In this document: one piece after another, positions 20,370-28,756 of the stretch
Layout of the letters: the number at the start of each line of letters is the position of its first letter
Position numbering within the stretch: position 1 is the stretch's first letter
Source: Trichomonas vaginalis G3
Lineage: Eukaryota; Parabasalia; Trichomonadida; Trichomonadidae
Direction of reading: 5' to 3'
Length of the DNA: 64,000 nucleotides
NCBI RefSeq assembly: GCF_026262505.1
Contig: NC_067205.1
Span: forward strand, 26,293,693 to 26,357,692
Translations under genes and position numbers: made by a program
The notes under the pieces: generated by a model
What the model was told of the DNA's origin: nothing
Seen by the model: only the letters and a program-made list of their open reading frames with translations
Databases searched by the model: none

Positions 20370-20843
20370 ATGAAACACATGCAAGATTGCAAGTTCTTTT
20401 CATACAATGCTCTCGCTACTGCCATCAAGAATGAGTTCAATAATGCTTCAAATGTTAATGTTATCTTTAACAAGAAGTTTGTGAAAGAATCTAAGTTTGG
20501 TCAGTATGTCAGACCATTAGCTATCGTCATTGACTGCAAACGTTATACTTCACAAGAGTTAGCAGTAGTTTTGAAACAAAAGAGTTTCTTCGTGAATGTC
20601 AAAGATACTCATTATACTGTCATAAAGAACTCTAACGTTGACTTCTTCAGTATTGCTTTAAATCTTTCCGAACAGAAAGAATATAAGAAGGGTGAAACAT
20701 CTGTGAAATATTATCCTTCATCTCTGAAGACAATAACGAACAAAGATGTTATACAAAAATTCTTACCAAAGGTTGAAGAAGCTTCTATTGACATTGACGA
20801 AGGAAGTGAAATGGTTGAAGAAATTGACCCTGAAGCTTTATAA
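20370..20843 (+). CDS. Mav1 157-residue protein, unknown
   Basis: Starts MKHMQDCKFFSYNALATAIK, has a mixed alpha/beta body and an acidic C-terminus (DIDEGSEMVEEIDPEAL). It is divergently transcribed from the polymerase gene, 90 bp apart, so it may belong to the replication module, but no motif identifies it. The terminal protein of protein-primed replication is one possibility that I cannot support from sequence. Confidence 0.55.
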   Translation: MKHMQDCKFFSYNALATAIKNEFNNASNVNVIFNKKFVKESKFGQYVRPLAIVIDCKRYTSQELAVVLKQKSFFVNVKDTHYTVIKNSNVDFFSIALNLSEQKEYKKGETSVKYYPSSLKTITNKDVIQKFLPKVEEASIDIDEGSEMVEEIDPEAL

Positions 20844-20884
20844 GAAAATTTATTTTTGGTTAGTCTTCATATGGATATTTTACA

Positions 20885-21108
20885 ACAATTAAATGGTAAA
20901 AACAAAATAAACTTGACGAACAGAACATTCTCTGTTCGTCAATTATGTTCGACATGGAGCGTTTATGGAAACAATTAAATGGTAAAAACAAAATAAACTT
21001 GACGAACAGAACATTCTCTGTTCGTCAATTATGTTCGACATGGAGCGTTTATGGAAACAATTAAATGGTAAAAACAAAATAAACTTGACGAACAGAACAT
21101 TCTCTGTT
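20885..21108. repeat. 86-bp tandem repeat with a 12-bp-stem hairpin (2.6 units)
   Basis: Units begin at 20885, 20971 and 21057. Each contains TTGACGAACAGA, a loop ACATTC, and TCTGTTCGTCAA, a perfect hairpin (first copy 20913-20942). The third unit breaks into the following 24-bp minisatellite, which seems to have grown out of its end (TTCGTTAATG). Confidence 0.85.
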
Positions 21109-21497
21109 CGTTAATGTTGTCGTGACTTCTTCGTTAATGTTGTCGTGACTTCTTCGTTAATGTTGTCGTGACTTCTTCGTTAATGTTGTCGTGACTTCTT
21201 CGTTAATGTTGTCGTGACTTCTTCGTCAATGTTGTCGTGACTTCTTCGTTAATGTTGTCGTGACTTCTTCGTCAATGTTGTCGTGACTTCTTCGTTAATG
21301 TTGTCGTGACTTCTTCGTCAATGTTGTCGTGACTTCTTCGTCAATGTTGTCGTGACTTCTTCGTCAATGTTGTCGTGACTTCTTCGTCAATGTTGTCGTG
21401 ACTTCTTCGTCAATGTTGTCGTGACTTCTTCGTTAATGTTGTCGTGACTTCTTCGTTAATGTTGTCGTGACTTCTTCGTCAATGTTGTCGTGACTTC
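21109..21497. repeat. 24-bp minisatellite (about 16 units)
   Basis: Tandem TTCGT(T/C)AATGTTGTCGTGAC units, uniform except for one T/C position, filling the junction between the convergent genes 20370-20843 and 21496-22275 and touching the stop codon of the latter. Confidence 0.9.
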
Positions 21498-22275
21498 ATT
21501 CTTCCTCTTTGAAGTTGTCGAAATATTCTGTTATTTTTTCCTTCAGTAATGTTAAGTCTTCTTTGAATGTAAGTATTGTGCAACCTTTGATGTCATAGTG
21601 TGTTTGAGGAAGAGTATTTTTGACAATTTCCTTTATTTGCTCATTCGGTGTCATTGAAATCGGTAAGTTTTCACGATAGAACCAGTTTCTGTCAGATTTA
21701 TATATCTTAGCTAAGTCATAAAAGCTCTTGTTGTTTCTTCTGACTAAATGTAACATAACCATATCTTTATCTTCTTCTTTCTCCAACTCTTCAGTGTAAA
21801 TCATATACTTATAGCTCTTCTCCTTTCCTTTTGGTACCGAACGTGGTATTCTTTTCTGTATGCTTTTGTCTTCTTTCATCATATCTTCTCTCTGCTTTGT
21901 ACAAAGTTCGTCAAGTAGCATAAGTATGTAGATTGCATAACGGGGCCAAGCCCACATTGCTATTGAACTAACTAGGAACTTATGAACATATATACCTTTT
22001 AGATGTGATGGTAAGTTTTGTCTGTCTTGGTACATCTTTTTAAGTTCTACATGTTCAAACTCACTGAGGAGTTCATGAGTGCTATTTAATTCAAACCATT
22101 CATTTGGTGTTTTATTCTCTGGAGCAAAACATGCTGTCAAAATACTCTGCATTTGGTACATGTCATCTTTGACTGAACGAATGAGTCTCAATTGTTTGTT
22201 ATACTGTATGTATTCATATTCTTCATTAATGTATTCATGAACGATAGCAGTTGTTGTGTTCTCTGATGTTGTCAT
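21496..22275 (-). CDS. KilA-N domain protein, Mav1
   Basis: From the ATG at 22275, 259 residues. The middle carries NEWFELNSTHELLSEF and, further on, GIYVHKFLVSSIAMWAWPRYA, which matches the KilA-N DNA-binding domain of large DNA viruses and phages (a Trp-x-x-x near the start, then Y-V-H-x-x-L-x-x-x-I-A-x-W-A). The C-terminal half (VMLHLVRRNNKSFYDL) resembles the region that often follows KilA-N in giant-virus proteins. Such proteins probably bind DNA and affect transcription or replication. The leader is nearly identical to that of the next gene (22347-22958). Confidence 0.7.
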   Translation of the reverse strand: MTTSENTTTAIVHEYINEEYEYIQYNKQLRLIRSVKDDMYQMQSILTACFAPENKTPNEWFELNSTHELLSEFEHVELKKMYQDRQNLPSHLKGIYVHKFLVSSIAMWAWPRYAIYILMLLDELCTKQREDMMKEDKSIQKRIPRSVPKGKEKSYKYMIYTEELEKEEDKDMVMLHLVRRNNKSFYDLAKIYKSDRNWFYRENLPISMTPNEQIKEIVKNTLPQTHYDIKGCTILTFKEDLTLLKEKITEYFDNFKEEE

Positions 22276-22292
22276 TACTGTCTTTACATACG

Positions 22293-22301
22293 AGATAAAA
22301 A
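22293..22301 (-). promoter_or_regulatory. TTTTTATCT motif before the first KilA-N gene
   Basis: The gene strand reads TTTTTATCT, then CGTATGTAAAGACAGTA, then the ATG at 22275. The same block, with CATATG for CGTATG, precedes the ATG at 22958. Confidence 0.5.
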
Positions 22302-22346
22302 TTAGTGTTATTTTCTGACTTTCACAAAAGACCAAAAATAAACGCT

Positions 22347-22958
22347 TTACATGTATTTTTCAGCAACTTCGTCAAATAATTTTATAGCTTTATCTATCTC
22401 ATCTACTTCAAACGTTTCTTTACCTTTCATGGGAGCACCATACATTTTCTCAAACTTTTCGAGTAGTTCTGTTTCTGCGGCTCTCATATCATTAACGAAC
22501 ACAACCTTGACTCTATTGACTGTACTGTCATATCTTTGAGTTATATTATATGTTCTTCCTATCTTATATCTCTTTGTATTGAAGTCCTTCGGTTTCTGAA
22601 CGATGTAAAGTAAGCCTTCACTGCAACGTTCCGTATCGAATGAACCATAAGTTATGAAGTTATATCCAACAACTGGGTCAATCCATAGAAGAATTATTGG
22701 TATAAGACTTTTGTCAATGAGATATGCTGTAGTTCCATAGAATCTTACTGATATCATGAGCTCAGGATTTCTTGTCAAAATTTTCTGAGTAGAAGCAATT
22801 CTAACCCAGTCCTTTGTTTTCTTTCCAGATGGTGTTATAATGTCTGACAAAGAATATTTGTTGTATTTCTTACAGTATCTTACGTTTAAATCACCAATTC
22901 TAACCACTTTGGTGTCATTGTCAATCTTTCTAACTGTTTCAAACTCAATGTTTGACAT
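22347..22958 (-). CDS. KilA-N + T5orf172 (GIY-YIG-like) protein, Mav1
   Basis: A 203-residue two-domain protein. Residues about 15-105 look like a KilA-N domain (YNKYSLSDIITPSGKKTKDW, later ISVRFYGTTAYLIDKSLIPIILLWIDP). Residues about 115-200 match T5orf172/MUG113, a GIY-YIG nuclease-like domain: GLLYIVQKP, YKIGRTYNITQRYDS, then ETELLEKF and the closing EVDEIDKAIKLF. This fusion is characteristic of nucleocytoplasmic large DNA viruses and phages. A role in DNA cleavage or binding is inferred. It is in tandem with the KilA-N gene downstream. Confidence 0.75.
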   Translation of the reverse strand: MSNIEFETVRKIDNDTKVVRIGDLNVRYCKKYNKYSLSDIITPSGKKTKDWVRIASTQKILTRNPELMISVRFYGTTAYLIDKSLIPIILLWIDPVVGYNFITYGSFDTERCSEGLLYIVQKPKDFNTKRYKIGRTYNITQRYDSTVNRVKVVFVNDMRAAETELLEKFEKMYGAPMKGKETFEVDEIDKAIKLFDEVAEKYM

Positions 22959-22975
22959 TACTGTCTTTACATATG

Positions 22976-22984
22976 AGATAAAAA
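22976..22984 (-). promoter_or_regulatory. TTTTTATCT motif before the second KilA-N gene
   Basis: TTTTTATCT on the minus strand, 17 bases before the ATG at 22958, with the shared leader described for the paralogous gene. Confidence 0.5.
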
Positions 22985-23071
22985 AATAAATAAAAATAAA
23001 ACTAACTTTATTTTTATCTTTTATGAAAATTCATGAAATTTGGTCATTTTTCAGCAACAAAATGAAAAAGT

Positions 23072-24157
23072 TTAGAAGAATTTTCTTATTCTTTCTGGCT
23101 TATTTTTGTCTTTCCAGTACTCCCGCTCTAATGGTCCCAGATGTGTTGGCTTTGACTCTCTCAAGTTCTTAGATGGTATAACATCTTCAACGCCTCCTTC
23201 ATATCTTACTTTATAAGTGTCATCGTTTATGTTGTAGCCAAGTATTTCAATAACCACTCCTCGCTTTGCTTCGTCAATGGTTTCAGCAAGTTTGCCATTA
23301 CTACTTTCAACTAATTTGTGACGAGGGTAAAACGCAATAGAGTCGTCGGCAGCTTTTATAAGATATCCATTACCTTGAGTAGAGTCTACGATATAATAAT
23401 TTCGACTTAACCTTAAACGTTTCTTTGTCAACGGTTTGTCGTCAAGAACTACACGAACTTTTGTACCAGGAATGAGGGTAAATTGTGTTGAATTTCTGAT
23501 ATTTTGTGTTTGACTTCGTTTCTTTTGTATATACTTTTCTTCTTGTTGTTGTGTCATTGAATTTGGTGTATGTCCTGTTGTAGAATGTGTTGAGGAATTA
23601 TATACTTCGAGAAAATGTTTCATTGTTTCTTCGGTAAAGTCTCGCTCTTGGTTTAAATCTCTGAGCGTTCTTATGAAGCGGTTTATGATGCCGAGTATGT
23701 TATGGTTATGGTCTTCAGTAGTGTAGTGAGTTATGTTATGCTTAATGAGAAATTCTGTGATTTCATTACTGAGGTATGCACCGTCTTGGTCTGATGTTAA
23801 TGAAGTGGGATGATGTTCTGCCACGAACGTCTGCAAAACTCTTAAAACTTCACGAGTTCCTTTATTCCTCATTGGATATGCATATGCTTTGCGAGTGTTA
23901 ACATTAATGAAGATGAGGAATGGTTTATGTCCTCCTTTTCTGCTTTGAATGAGAGTGTCAAATTGGTATGCGTCAGGAGCGTTGGAGTAAATTGGTAAAA
24001 AGTAGTCGTAAGGGTTTATTTTTGTTTGATGTACAACATTTTTGTCAAAGAACCTTTTCACTTCAGCTCTGTTAGTAAATCCCCAACTCTTTGCAGCTTC
24101 ATTGAATTTCTTAAATGACCTCCATGGATGTTGTTCGAATACTTCTTTCAAGCTCAT
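23072..24157 (-). CDS. Polinton integrase (retroviral type), Mav1
   Basis: A 361-residue integrase. An N-terminal basic region is followed by an rve core (about residues 48-200): AYQFDTLIQ, a beta strand FLIFINVNTRKAYAYPM, LTSDQDGAYLS, and GIINRFIRTLRD. The C-terminus (about 290-345) resembles a chromodomain-like reader (VVIEILGYNINDDTYKVRYEG). It inserts the element with a 6-bp stagger. It lies between the KilA-N genes and the fibre cluster. The rve family call is firm. Confidence 0.88.
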   Translation of the reverse strand: MSLKEVFEQHPWRSFKKFNEAAKSWGFTNRAEVKRFFDKNVVHQTKINPYDYFLPIYSNAPDAYQFDTLIQSRKGGHKPFLIFINVNTRKAYAYPMRNKGTREVLRVLQTFVAEHHPTSLTSDQDGAYLSNEITEFLIKHNITHYTTEDHNHNILGIINRFIRTLRDLNQERDFTEETMKHFLEVYNSSTHSTTGHTPNSMTQQQEEKYIQKKRSQTQNIRNSTQFTLIPGTKVRVVLDDKPLTKKRLRLSRNYYIVDSTQGNGYLIKAADDSIAFYPRHKLVESSNGKLAETIDEAKRGVVIEILGYNINDDTYKVRYEGGVEDVIPSKNLRESKPTHLGPLEREYWKDKNKPERIRKFF

Positions 24158-24192
24158 TTATGTAAAGTTAAAGATTTTATTCTAGGCTCAAG

Positions 24193-24209
24193 CGCGTTCA
24201 TTGAACGCG
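24193..24209. terminator. GC-rich hairpin over the fibre stop codon
   Basis: CGCGTTC-ATT-GAACGCG, a 7-bp stem whose loop contains the fibre stop codon. It is GC-rich in an AT-rich background. A termination or RNA-processing role is inferred only. Confidence 0.4.
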
Positions 24210-25481
24210 GTACCATGCGAATATAGTCACAAATGGTGGCATATAATCTTTACCCGAGCCTGTTGGATTTGTTGTGAAAGTATGGACATGATTTCCTCCT
24301 GGTTCAGTTGGTCGAAAAATCTTTTTTGCTGAATTGTTATAAGATGGAGATAAAACGTCATTGCCAGCTTCATAGTCTGAGTTGTATAATGGGTGGTCTC
24401 TTAATGAGTGGCTATGGTCGCCAGAAAAGTTTGTCGTTCCTGTATGAGTGTGCGCAGGTAAGTTTGCTTCTTTAATTTTCTTCGAACCTCCTGTTTGCTT
24501 TGAATATTTAGCACAGTATAAGAATTTATCTACAATCTGCTTCCACGTACCAAAACCTAAAACTGTTGCTGGATTTGTTGAATTCATTGACGTATAAATA
24601 GAACCAACAGGATATAATGTTTGAAGTATTTCAGTCTTTAATGTTTGAAGCTCTGTTTTGTCGGCTTTCTTATCTAACATTGCTGGTAGTTCATATGCTT
24701 CAAAGTTTCTGGCATGACCTTCGATATTCCTGCAACTGTTATCTAAATTGTTAAGAGTATCTTTTACGCTTGTACTCGGATTCTCTAAAGGTGCACTTGA
24801 ACCCAAATCATAGTTCAATATTATGTCGTCTGCTCTAACAGTAGTGAAGGATTTATGTGTATGTTCTTTGTCAGCTTTCTTATCTAACATTGCTGGTAGT
24901 TCGTATGCTTCAAAGTTTCTGGCATGACCTTCAATGTTCATACATCTGTTATCTAAATTGTTTAGTGTATCTTTTACGCTTGTACTCGGATTCTCTAAAG
25001 GTGCACTTGAACCCAAATCATAGTTCAATATTATGTCGTCTGCTCTAACAGTAGTGAAGGATTTATGTGTATGTTCTTTGTCAGCTTTACTATTTAATGT
25101 AGCTTGAAGTTCATTTATATCGGAGATATTGTGTTTATGAGATTTCAAAACTTTGTTCATTGCTTCAAGTTCATCTTTGCTGGCTTTACTTTTAATAGCA
25201 TCTTCAAAAGTTATTTTTGCCTTAACTCTCAAAGTAAATCTTGGTTCAACTAATACACCGTTAACAGAGAAACTAGAAGCATAAATTTCATCGTTATAAC
25301 CAAATGCTTCTGGTGCTTTACCTGTGTCATACTGTACAGTACAGCGTATGTCATAACCTTTAGCACGAATGAATTTATATCTTCTTTCATTAACATCTTC
25401 AGTGCTTATTTGTTCATCCTGTGTTAAATATCCGTGGTAGTCCGTTATAATCTGTTCGTCTGAACTATATATAATGAACAT
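24198..25481 (-). CDS. Phage-type tail-fibre/collar protein, Mav1
   Basis: A 427-residue fibre. The N-terminal half is followed by two copies of a 70-residue module (KADKEHTHKSFTTVRADDII... ELPAMLD), encoded by a 210-bp direct repeat at about 24671-25090. The C-terminal collar domain has LYPVGSIYTSMNSTNPATVL and GFGTWKQI, His-rich HTHTG turns, and the ending MPPFVTIFAWYRVQ, all typical of bacteriophage tail fibres and baseplate proteins. It probably forms a trimeric spike for attachment. It overlaps the upstream gene by 17 bp, so the fibre genes form one unit. Confidence 0.8.
   Translation of the reverse strand: MFIIYSSDEQIITDYHGYLTQDEQISTEDVNERRYKFIRAKGYDIRCTVQYDTGKAPEAFGYNDEIYASSFSVNGVLVEPRFTLRVKAKITFEDAIKSKASKDELEAMNKVLKSHKHNISDINELQATLNSKADKEHTHKSFTTVRADDIILNYDLGSSAPLENPSTSVKDTLNNLDNRCMNIEGHARNFEAYELPAMLDKKADKEHTHKSFTTVRADDIILNYDLGSSAPLENPSTSVKDTLNNLDNSCRNIEGHARNFEAYELPAMLDKKADKTELQTLKTEILQTLYPVGSIYTSMNSTNPATVLGFGTWKQIVDKFLYCAKYSKQTGGSKKIKEANLPAHTHTGTTNFSGDHSHSLRDHPLYNSDYEAGNDVLSPSYNNSAKKIFRPTEPGGNHVHTFTTNPTGSGKDYMPPFVTIFAWYRVQ
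24671..25090 (-). repeat. 210-bp direct repeat inside the fibre gene (2 copies)
   Basis: Two in-frame copies of about 210 bp that differ at only a handful of positions, encoding a 70-residue fibre-shaft module. The near identity suggests a recent duplication. Confidence 0.8.
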
Positions 25482-25734
25482 GGTTTTTATCTGCTTTTTC
25501 GGCTAATTTCTCTTCTATCTCATTTATTTCAAGTTCATGCCTACCACCACCTCCCGAAGAAGTATTTTTCTTCAGCTCTTGAAGAACGTCCACTTCGCCA
25601 TCTTTGGTGTCAATAATGAGACTTTGAGTTAAAACCTTTCCTGTCTTAATGGATGTTTGTAAAACTTCTTCTTCACCGTGTTCGGGGTCATGGTCGTCGT
25701 CATATCTTGTGAAATCAGAGATGTTGTCATACAT
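25465..25734 (-). CDS. Small fibre-associated protein, Mav1
   Basis: From the ATG at 25734, 89 residues: MYDNISDFTRYDDDHDPEHG, a Gly-rich hinge (SSGGGGRHE), then a helical end with EEKLAEKADKNHVHYI, the same ADKxHxH repeat as in the fibre gene it overlaps. It is probably an adaptor or N-terminal fibre subunit made together with its neighbours. The assignment is by motif and context. Confidence 0.55.
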   Translation of the reverse strand: MYDNISDFTRYDDDHDPEHGEEEVLQTSIKTGKVLTQSLIIDTKDGEVDVLQELKKNTSSGGGGRHELEINEIEEKLAEKADKNHVHYI

Positions 25735-25748
25735 TAAGCATATCTGTC

Positions 25749-27059
25749 TCAAAAGTTTGCTATTTGAAACTGGAACGAAAGATATACAGAACTTTCATCA
25801 TCTCCTAAAGTCAAGTCTGCTTTCTTAAGTATTTCTTGAATGTATGCAATGAGAACAGAGTACCTTGGAAAATATTCGAACAATATTTCATTAGCTGTTG
25901 GTTTTGGTGGTTCTTCTGGAGTTTCTGTTGTTTCAGTTCCTTCTGTAGGTTCTGTTGGAGTTTCTGCATCTCTTGACTTCAATGCTCTTGCTCTCAAAGA
26001 CCTAAATGTTAGAGCACCAGGTTTTACAAAGGACTTTATAAATGCTTTAATAGTTCCTGGTAAGTTATTGTTAGCATTAAGTAAGTTCCTTATGCTTCCA
26101 TCATGTACGTCCATAGCACTATGTAAAAAATCTATACTTTTCTTGTAGTCAGCAATAGACTGACTGTGATTTTTTAAAGATTTGTCAATACCTTTAAGCC
26201 AATCTTCATGCATGTCTGATACTGAGCCAAGAATATCATTTGCTTCCTTTAGTGTATTTTGTGCTTCTCGTAAAGTATCCAATCCCGTACGTGCATTGTT
26301 TGCTATACGTCTTACGGTATCTATTTGACTCCTTGTTTCTTGCATCCAACCAGATAAAGTTTTAATAGTATCCGAACCATTTGAAATGAAGTTCAAAGCA
26401 TTTTTAACGTCATCTAAAACTTCTTCACCAAGTACTGCCCATATCTTTCCGATTTGGTATTGAAGAACTCCATATGAAGCAGCTGTTAAACCAGTATTTA
26501 TAAGGTTCCATATCCATGATTTAGCAGTTTTTCCATCCTTTCCATCTTCACCATCCAAACCGTTTTCGCCTTGAGGTCCTTGTATTCCTTGTATTCCTTG
26601 TATTCCTTGTGGTCCTTGAGGTCCAGTGTCACCCTTCTCTCCTTTCAGTTCATCTTTATGTTCGTTATAATATTCTAATGTCATAAGGTGTACATCATTA
26701 CTGCTACCAGCAACGCCGAGAATTTGTTTCTCATTCATGACTAAATTCTTTAGGCATTTAATGCTGTCGTCAAATCGAAAGCTCTTTAACAATTCAATGA
26801 GAACATTCAGTACTTTCACTAATGAGGCATTTACTGTTGAATTTATATATTGCACCGTTCCATCATTTATGATGGGAACCTTGCTTGTTGTAATGAATGG
26901 GTCATAAGTGTTAAAAGTATCGAAATCAATGACTTTTTTAGTTTTTCCATCGTCAATGACTAAATCATTGCCTTCAATGGTTAAAGTTGAGTTTTCGTTT
27001 ACTAGTTCATGTGCTCTTCTTGCTTCATTTGTTTCATACGCATATGCAGCAATAGTCAT
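25749..27059 (-). CDS. Collagen-like fibre protein, Mav1
   Basis: A 436-residue protein with a beta-rich head (about 1-140), a collagen-like Gly-X-Y stretch at about 141-175 (GEKGDTGPQGPQGIQGIQG, then GENGLDGEDGKDG), long coiled-coil helices, and a Thr/Glu/Pro-rich linker (ETPTEPTEGTETTETPEEPP) before a final domain. Collagen-like repeats in giant viruses and phages form trimeric surface fibres, which is the likely role. It is first in the minus-strand fibre cluster and divergent from 27077-27841. Confidence 0.75.
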   Translation of the reverse strand: MTIAAYAYETNEARRAHELVNENSTLTIEGNDLVIDDGKTKKVIDFDTFNTYDPFITTSKVPIINDGTVQYINSTVNASLVKVLNVLIELLKSFRFDDSIKCLKNLVMNEKQILGVAGSSNDVHLMTLEYYNEHKDELKGEKGDTGPQGPQGIQGIQGIQGPQGENGLDGEDGKDGKTAKSWIWNLINTGLTAASYGVLQYQIGKIWAVLGEEVLDDVKNALNFISNGSDTIKTLSGWMQETRSQIDTVRRIANNARTGLDTLREAQNTLKEANDILGSVSDMHEDWLKGIDKSLKNHSQSIADYKKSIDFLHSAMDVHDGSIRNLLNANNNLPGTIKAFIKSFVKPGALTFRSLRARALKSRDAETPTEPTEGTETTETPEEPPKPTANEILFEYFPRYSVLIAYIQEILKKADLTLGDDESSVYLSFQFQIANF

Positions 27060-27076
27060 ATTTTAATGAGAATAAA

Positions 27077-27841
27077 ATGTTGTTCTATTTGCAAAGTACA
27101 GACCCAAACGAATACGGGACAGTAAAGCTACAAACAAACTTAGGTCTTCAGAATGAAGCGCTTGCTTTCAGAGTTGTTGACTTCAATACTATCGCAACTT
27201 TTGTCATAACAAATGAAACAGATTTCATAGAGATTGAAATAGATGACAAAAGAAGTGTTATAACATTTCCTAACAGAGCTGGGTATAGAATAGATAAAAT
27301 TGCTGGAGTCATAAATACTCTCATAAATGAAGAAACTATTGACAACATAGATGTCGAACTCTCTTCTGAGGGAACATTGAAGTTCAGCAGCGAGAAAGAG
27401 TTTAAGATACCAAGAATGAGTCATAGAGTTCAATTGCTTCTGGGAGCATACCATATGACATTTCCTTTGAAAAGTGTTGACAAAACGATTGAGATGAAAT
27501 CTGTTCCATATGTATGTTATGGTAATTGTTTGTACGTTGAGTCAAAAATAGCTAATGTCACAGGTATTTCAGGAGTTAATAGTAAAGGTTCAGTAGAATA
27601 TAAGTCTTTCTGTTATGAAGTAAATTCAATGTTCATTCCAAACGTTCCTGTCATAGCAACTCATTTAGGTAAATGGGTTCGCATTAGTCCTCATAATTTG
27701 AAAGACATGCAATTCAGACTTGTTGACTTTCAAGGAGAGCCTGTAGAACTGAAGGCACCAGTGCGAATGACTGTTGAAGTTGACTTTTTAGAAAATATTA
27801 AATGCAACAGCTTACAAGAGAACTCAGAGCTAAAAATATAA
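27077..27841 (+). CDS. Mav1 254-residue structural-type protein, unknown
   Basis: Beta-rich protein starting MLFYLQSTDPNEYGTVKLQT. It has no membrane segment and no enzyme motif. It is transcribed away from the fibre cluster and overlaps the next gene by about 40 bp. Position and composition suggest a virion component (for example a fibre-vertex or minor capsid protein). The family is not recognised. Confidence 0.5.
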   Translation: MLFYLQSTDPNEYGTVKLQTNLGLQNEALAFRVVDFNTIATFVITNETDFIEIEIDDKRSVITFPNRAGYRIDKIAGVINTLINEETIDNIDVELSSEGTLKFSSEKEFKIPRMSHRVQLLLGAYHMTFPLKSVDKTIEMKSVPYVCYGNCLYVESKIANVTGISGVNSKGSVEYKSFCYEVNSMFIPNVPVIATHLGKWVRISPHNLKDMQFRLVDFQGEPVELKAPVRMTVEVDFLENIKCNSLQENSELKI

Positions 27842-28044
27842 AGTATGAATGTTATGTATTAGGTCATGAACTTTGGTTGTTGCTGTTTGATGAAACAAAT
27901 GAGTTAGTTATGTCAGTCAAGAGAACAGAAAAATATTGTGTTAGTGAAAACTGCACCAAGTCAATAAGATTAGGTTTGCATTATGAAGATGAGTTCGATA
28001 CTGTTGAAGAAGTTTTGGATAGATATTACAAATTGCTAACTTGA
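27802..28044 (+). CDS. Mav1 80-residue protein, unknown
   Basis: Starts at the ATG at 27802 inside the end of the previous gene and reads MQQLTRELRAKNIKYECYVL to DTVEEVLDRYYKLLT. Small, mixed alpha/beta and Cys-containing. The overlap suggests coupled expression. No family seen. Confidence 0.4.
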   Translation: MQQLTRELRAKNIKYECYVLGHELWLLLFDETNELVMSVKRTEKYCVSENCTKSIRLGLHYEDEFDTVEEVLDRYYKLLT

Positions 28045-28059
28045 AATTTTTTGACTGAC

Positions 28060-28085
28060 GGCGCAAAGCTCCAAGACCGAAGGTC
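28060..28085 (+). repeat. Twin mini-hairpin repeat (intergenic)
   Basis: GGCGC-AAA-GCTCC, spacer AA, GACC-GAA-GGTC, 16 bases after the 80-residue gene's stop. It is closely related to the copy at 28563-28586. Confidence 0.7.
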
Positions 28086-28099
28086 CTGACTGCTTTAAT

Positions 28100-28731
28100 T
28101 TACTAAAACATATTTCAACAAAGTTTATATTCTGTTGAAAGTTTTGTATATTCATTCGAATATTTATACTTAAACTCAACTCCTGTAGTTCCTGGTGTTT
28201 CAATGATGCGGATGTTACCTATTTTCATGAATAGTGGAGTTTGACCACAGCATTCGATTTCAGGGTCGAGATAGTCAATGACACATTTTTCCCTGTTATT
28301 CGTGAGATAACATTTTCAAGGTCCTCCTTTGTTAGAATTATTTGGTTCTTGCTTATAAGATTTGTCAAAAGCTTCTTATCGTCTTTGAGTAAAATTGTTT
28401 GGTATAACTGAGAAGGTAATGGTCTACGTTATCTGAAGGATTTGTTTGAACATTTGTGTAAGGGTTGTCGTTGGCTTCTCTTGAAAGAATTTGGTCCAGT
28501 GGTGGATACTCTAACTTAACATCTGATGTAGCGTTAGCGTTTGAAGCTGTGTTTAAATTCACGGCGCCATGCTCCAAGACGAAGTCCCGACTTAAGTTCT
28601 GGTTCTTTTTCTTTCAAACACTCTGAACTATAGTTCTTTATGACAATATTGTTTGTCGTTCGTGAGTCAACATTTGATGTTGGTTCAATTGGAACATTAA
28701 CGGCACCAGCTAAGATGGATTTGCTTCTCAT
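28100..28731 (-). pseudogene. Degraded Mav1 gene, unknown
   Basis: Minus-strand coding-like sequence from the ATG at 28731 (MRSKSILAGAVNVPIEPTSN) with several segments to about 28100, including an Asn/Asp-rich part (NTASNANATSDVKLEYPPLD). It looks broken, with about three interruptions. Function unknown. It contains a twin mini-hairpin repeat (28563-28586). Confidence 0.4.
28563..28586 (+). repeat. Twin mini-hairpin repeat inside a degraded gene
   Basis: GGCGC-CAT-GCTCC, spacer AA, GAC-GAA-GTC. It shares both stems and spacer with the copy at 28060-28085 but has a different first loop. Confidence 0.65.
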
Positions 28732-28756
28732 TTCATATAGAATAAAAACCTTTTAT

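Noticed and set aside
20370-20843. Terminal protein for protein-primed replication
   Set aside because: Only the position next to PolB suggests it. No motif supports it, so it is kept as unknown.
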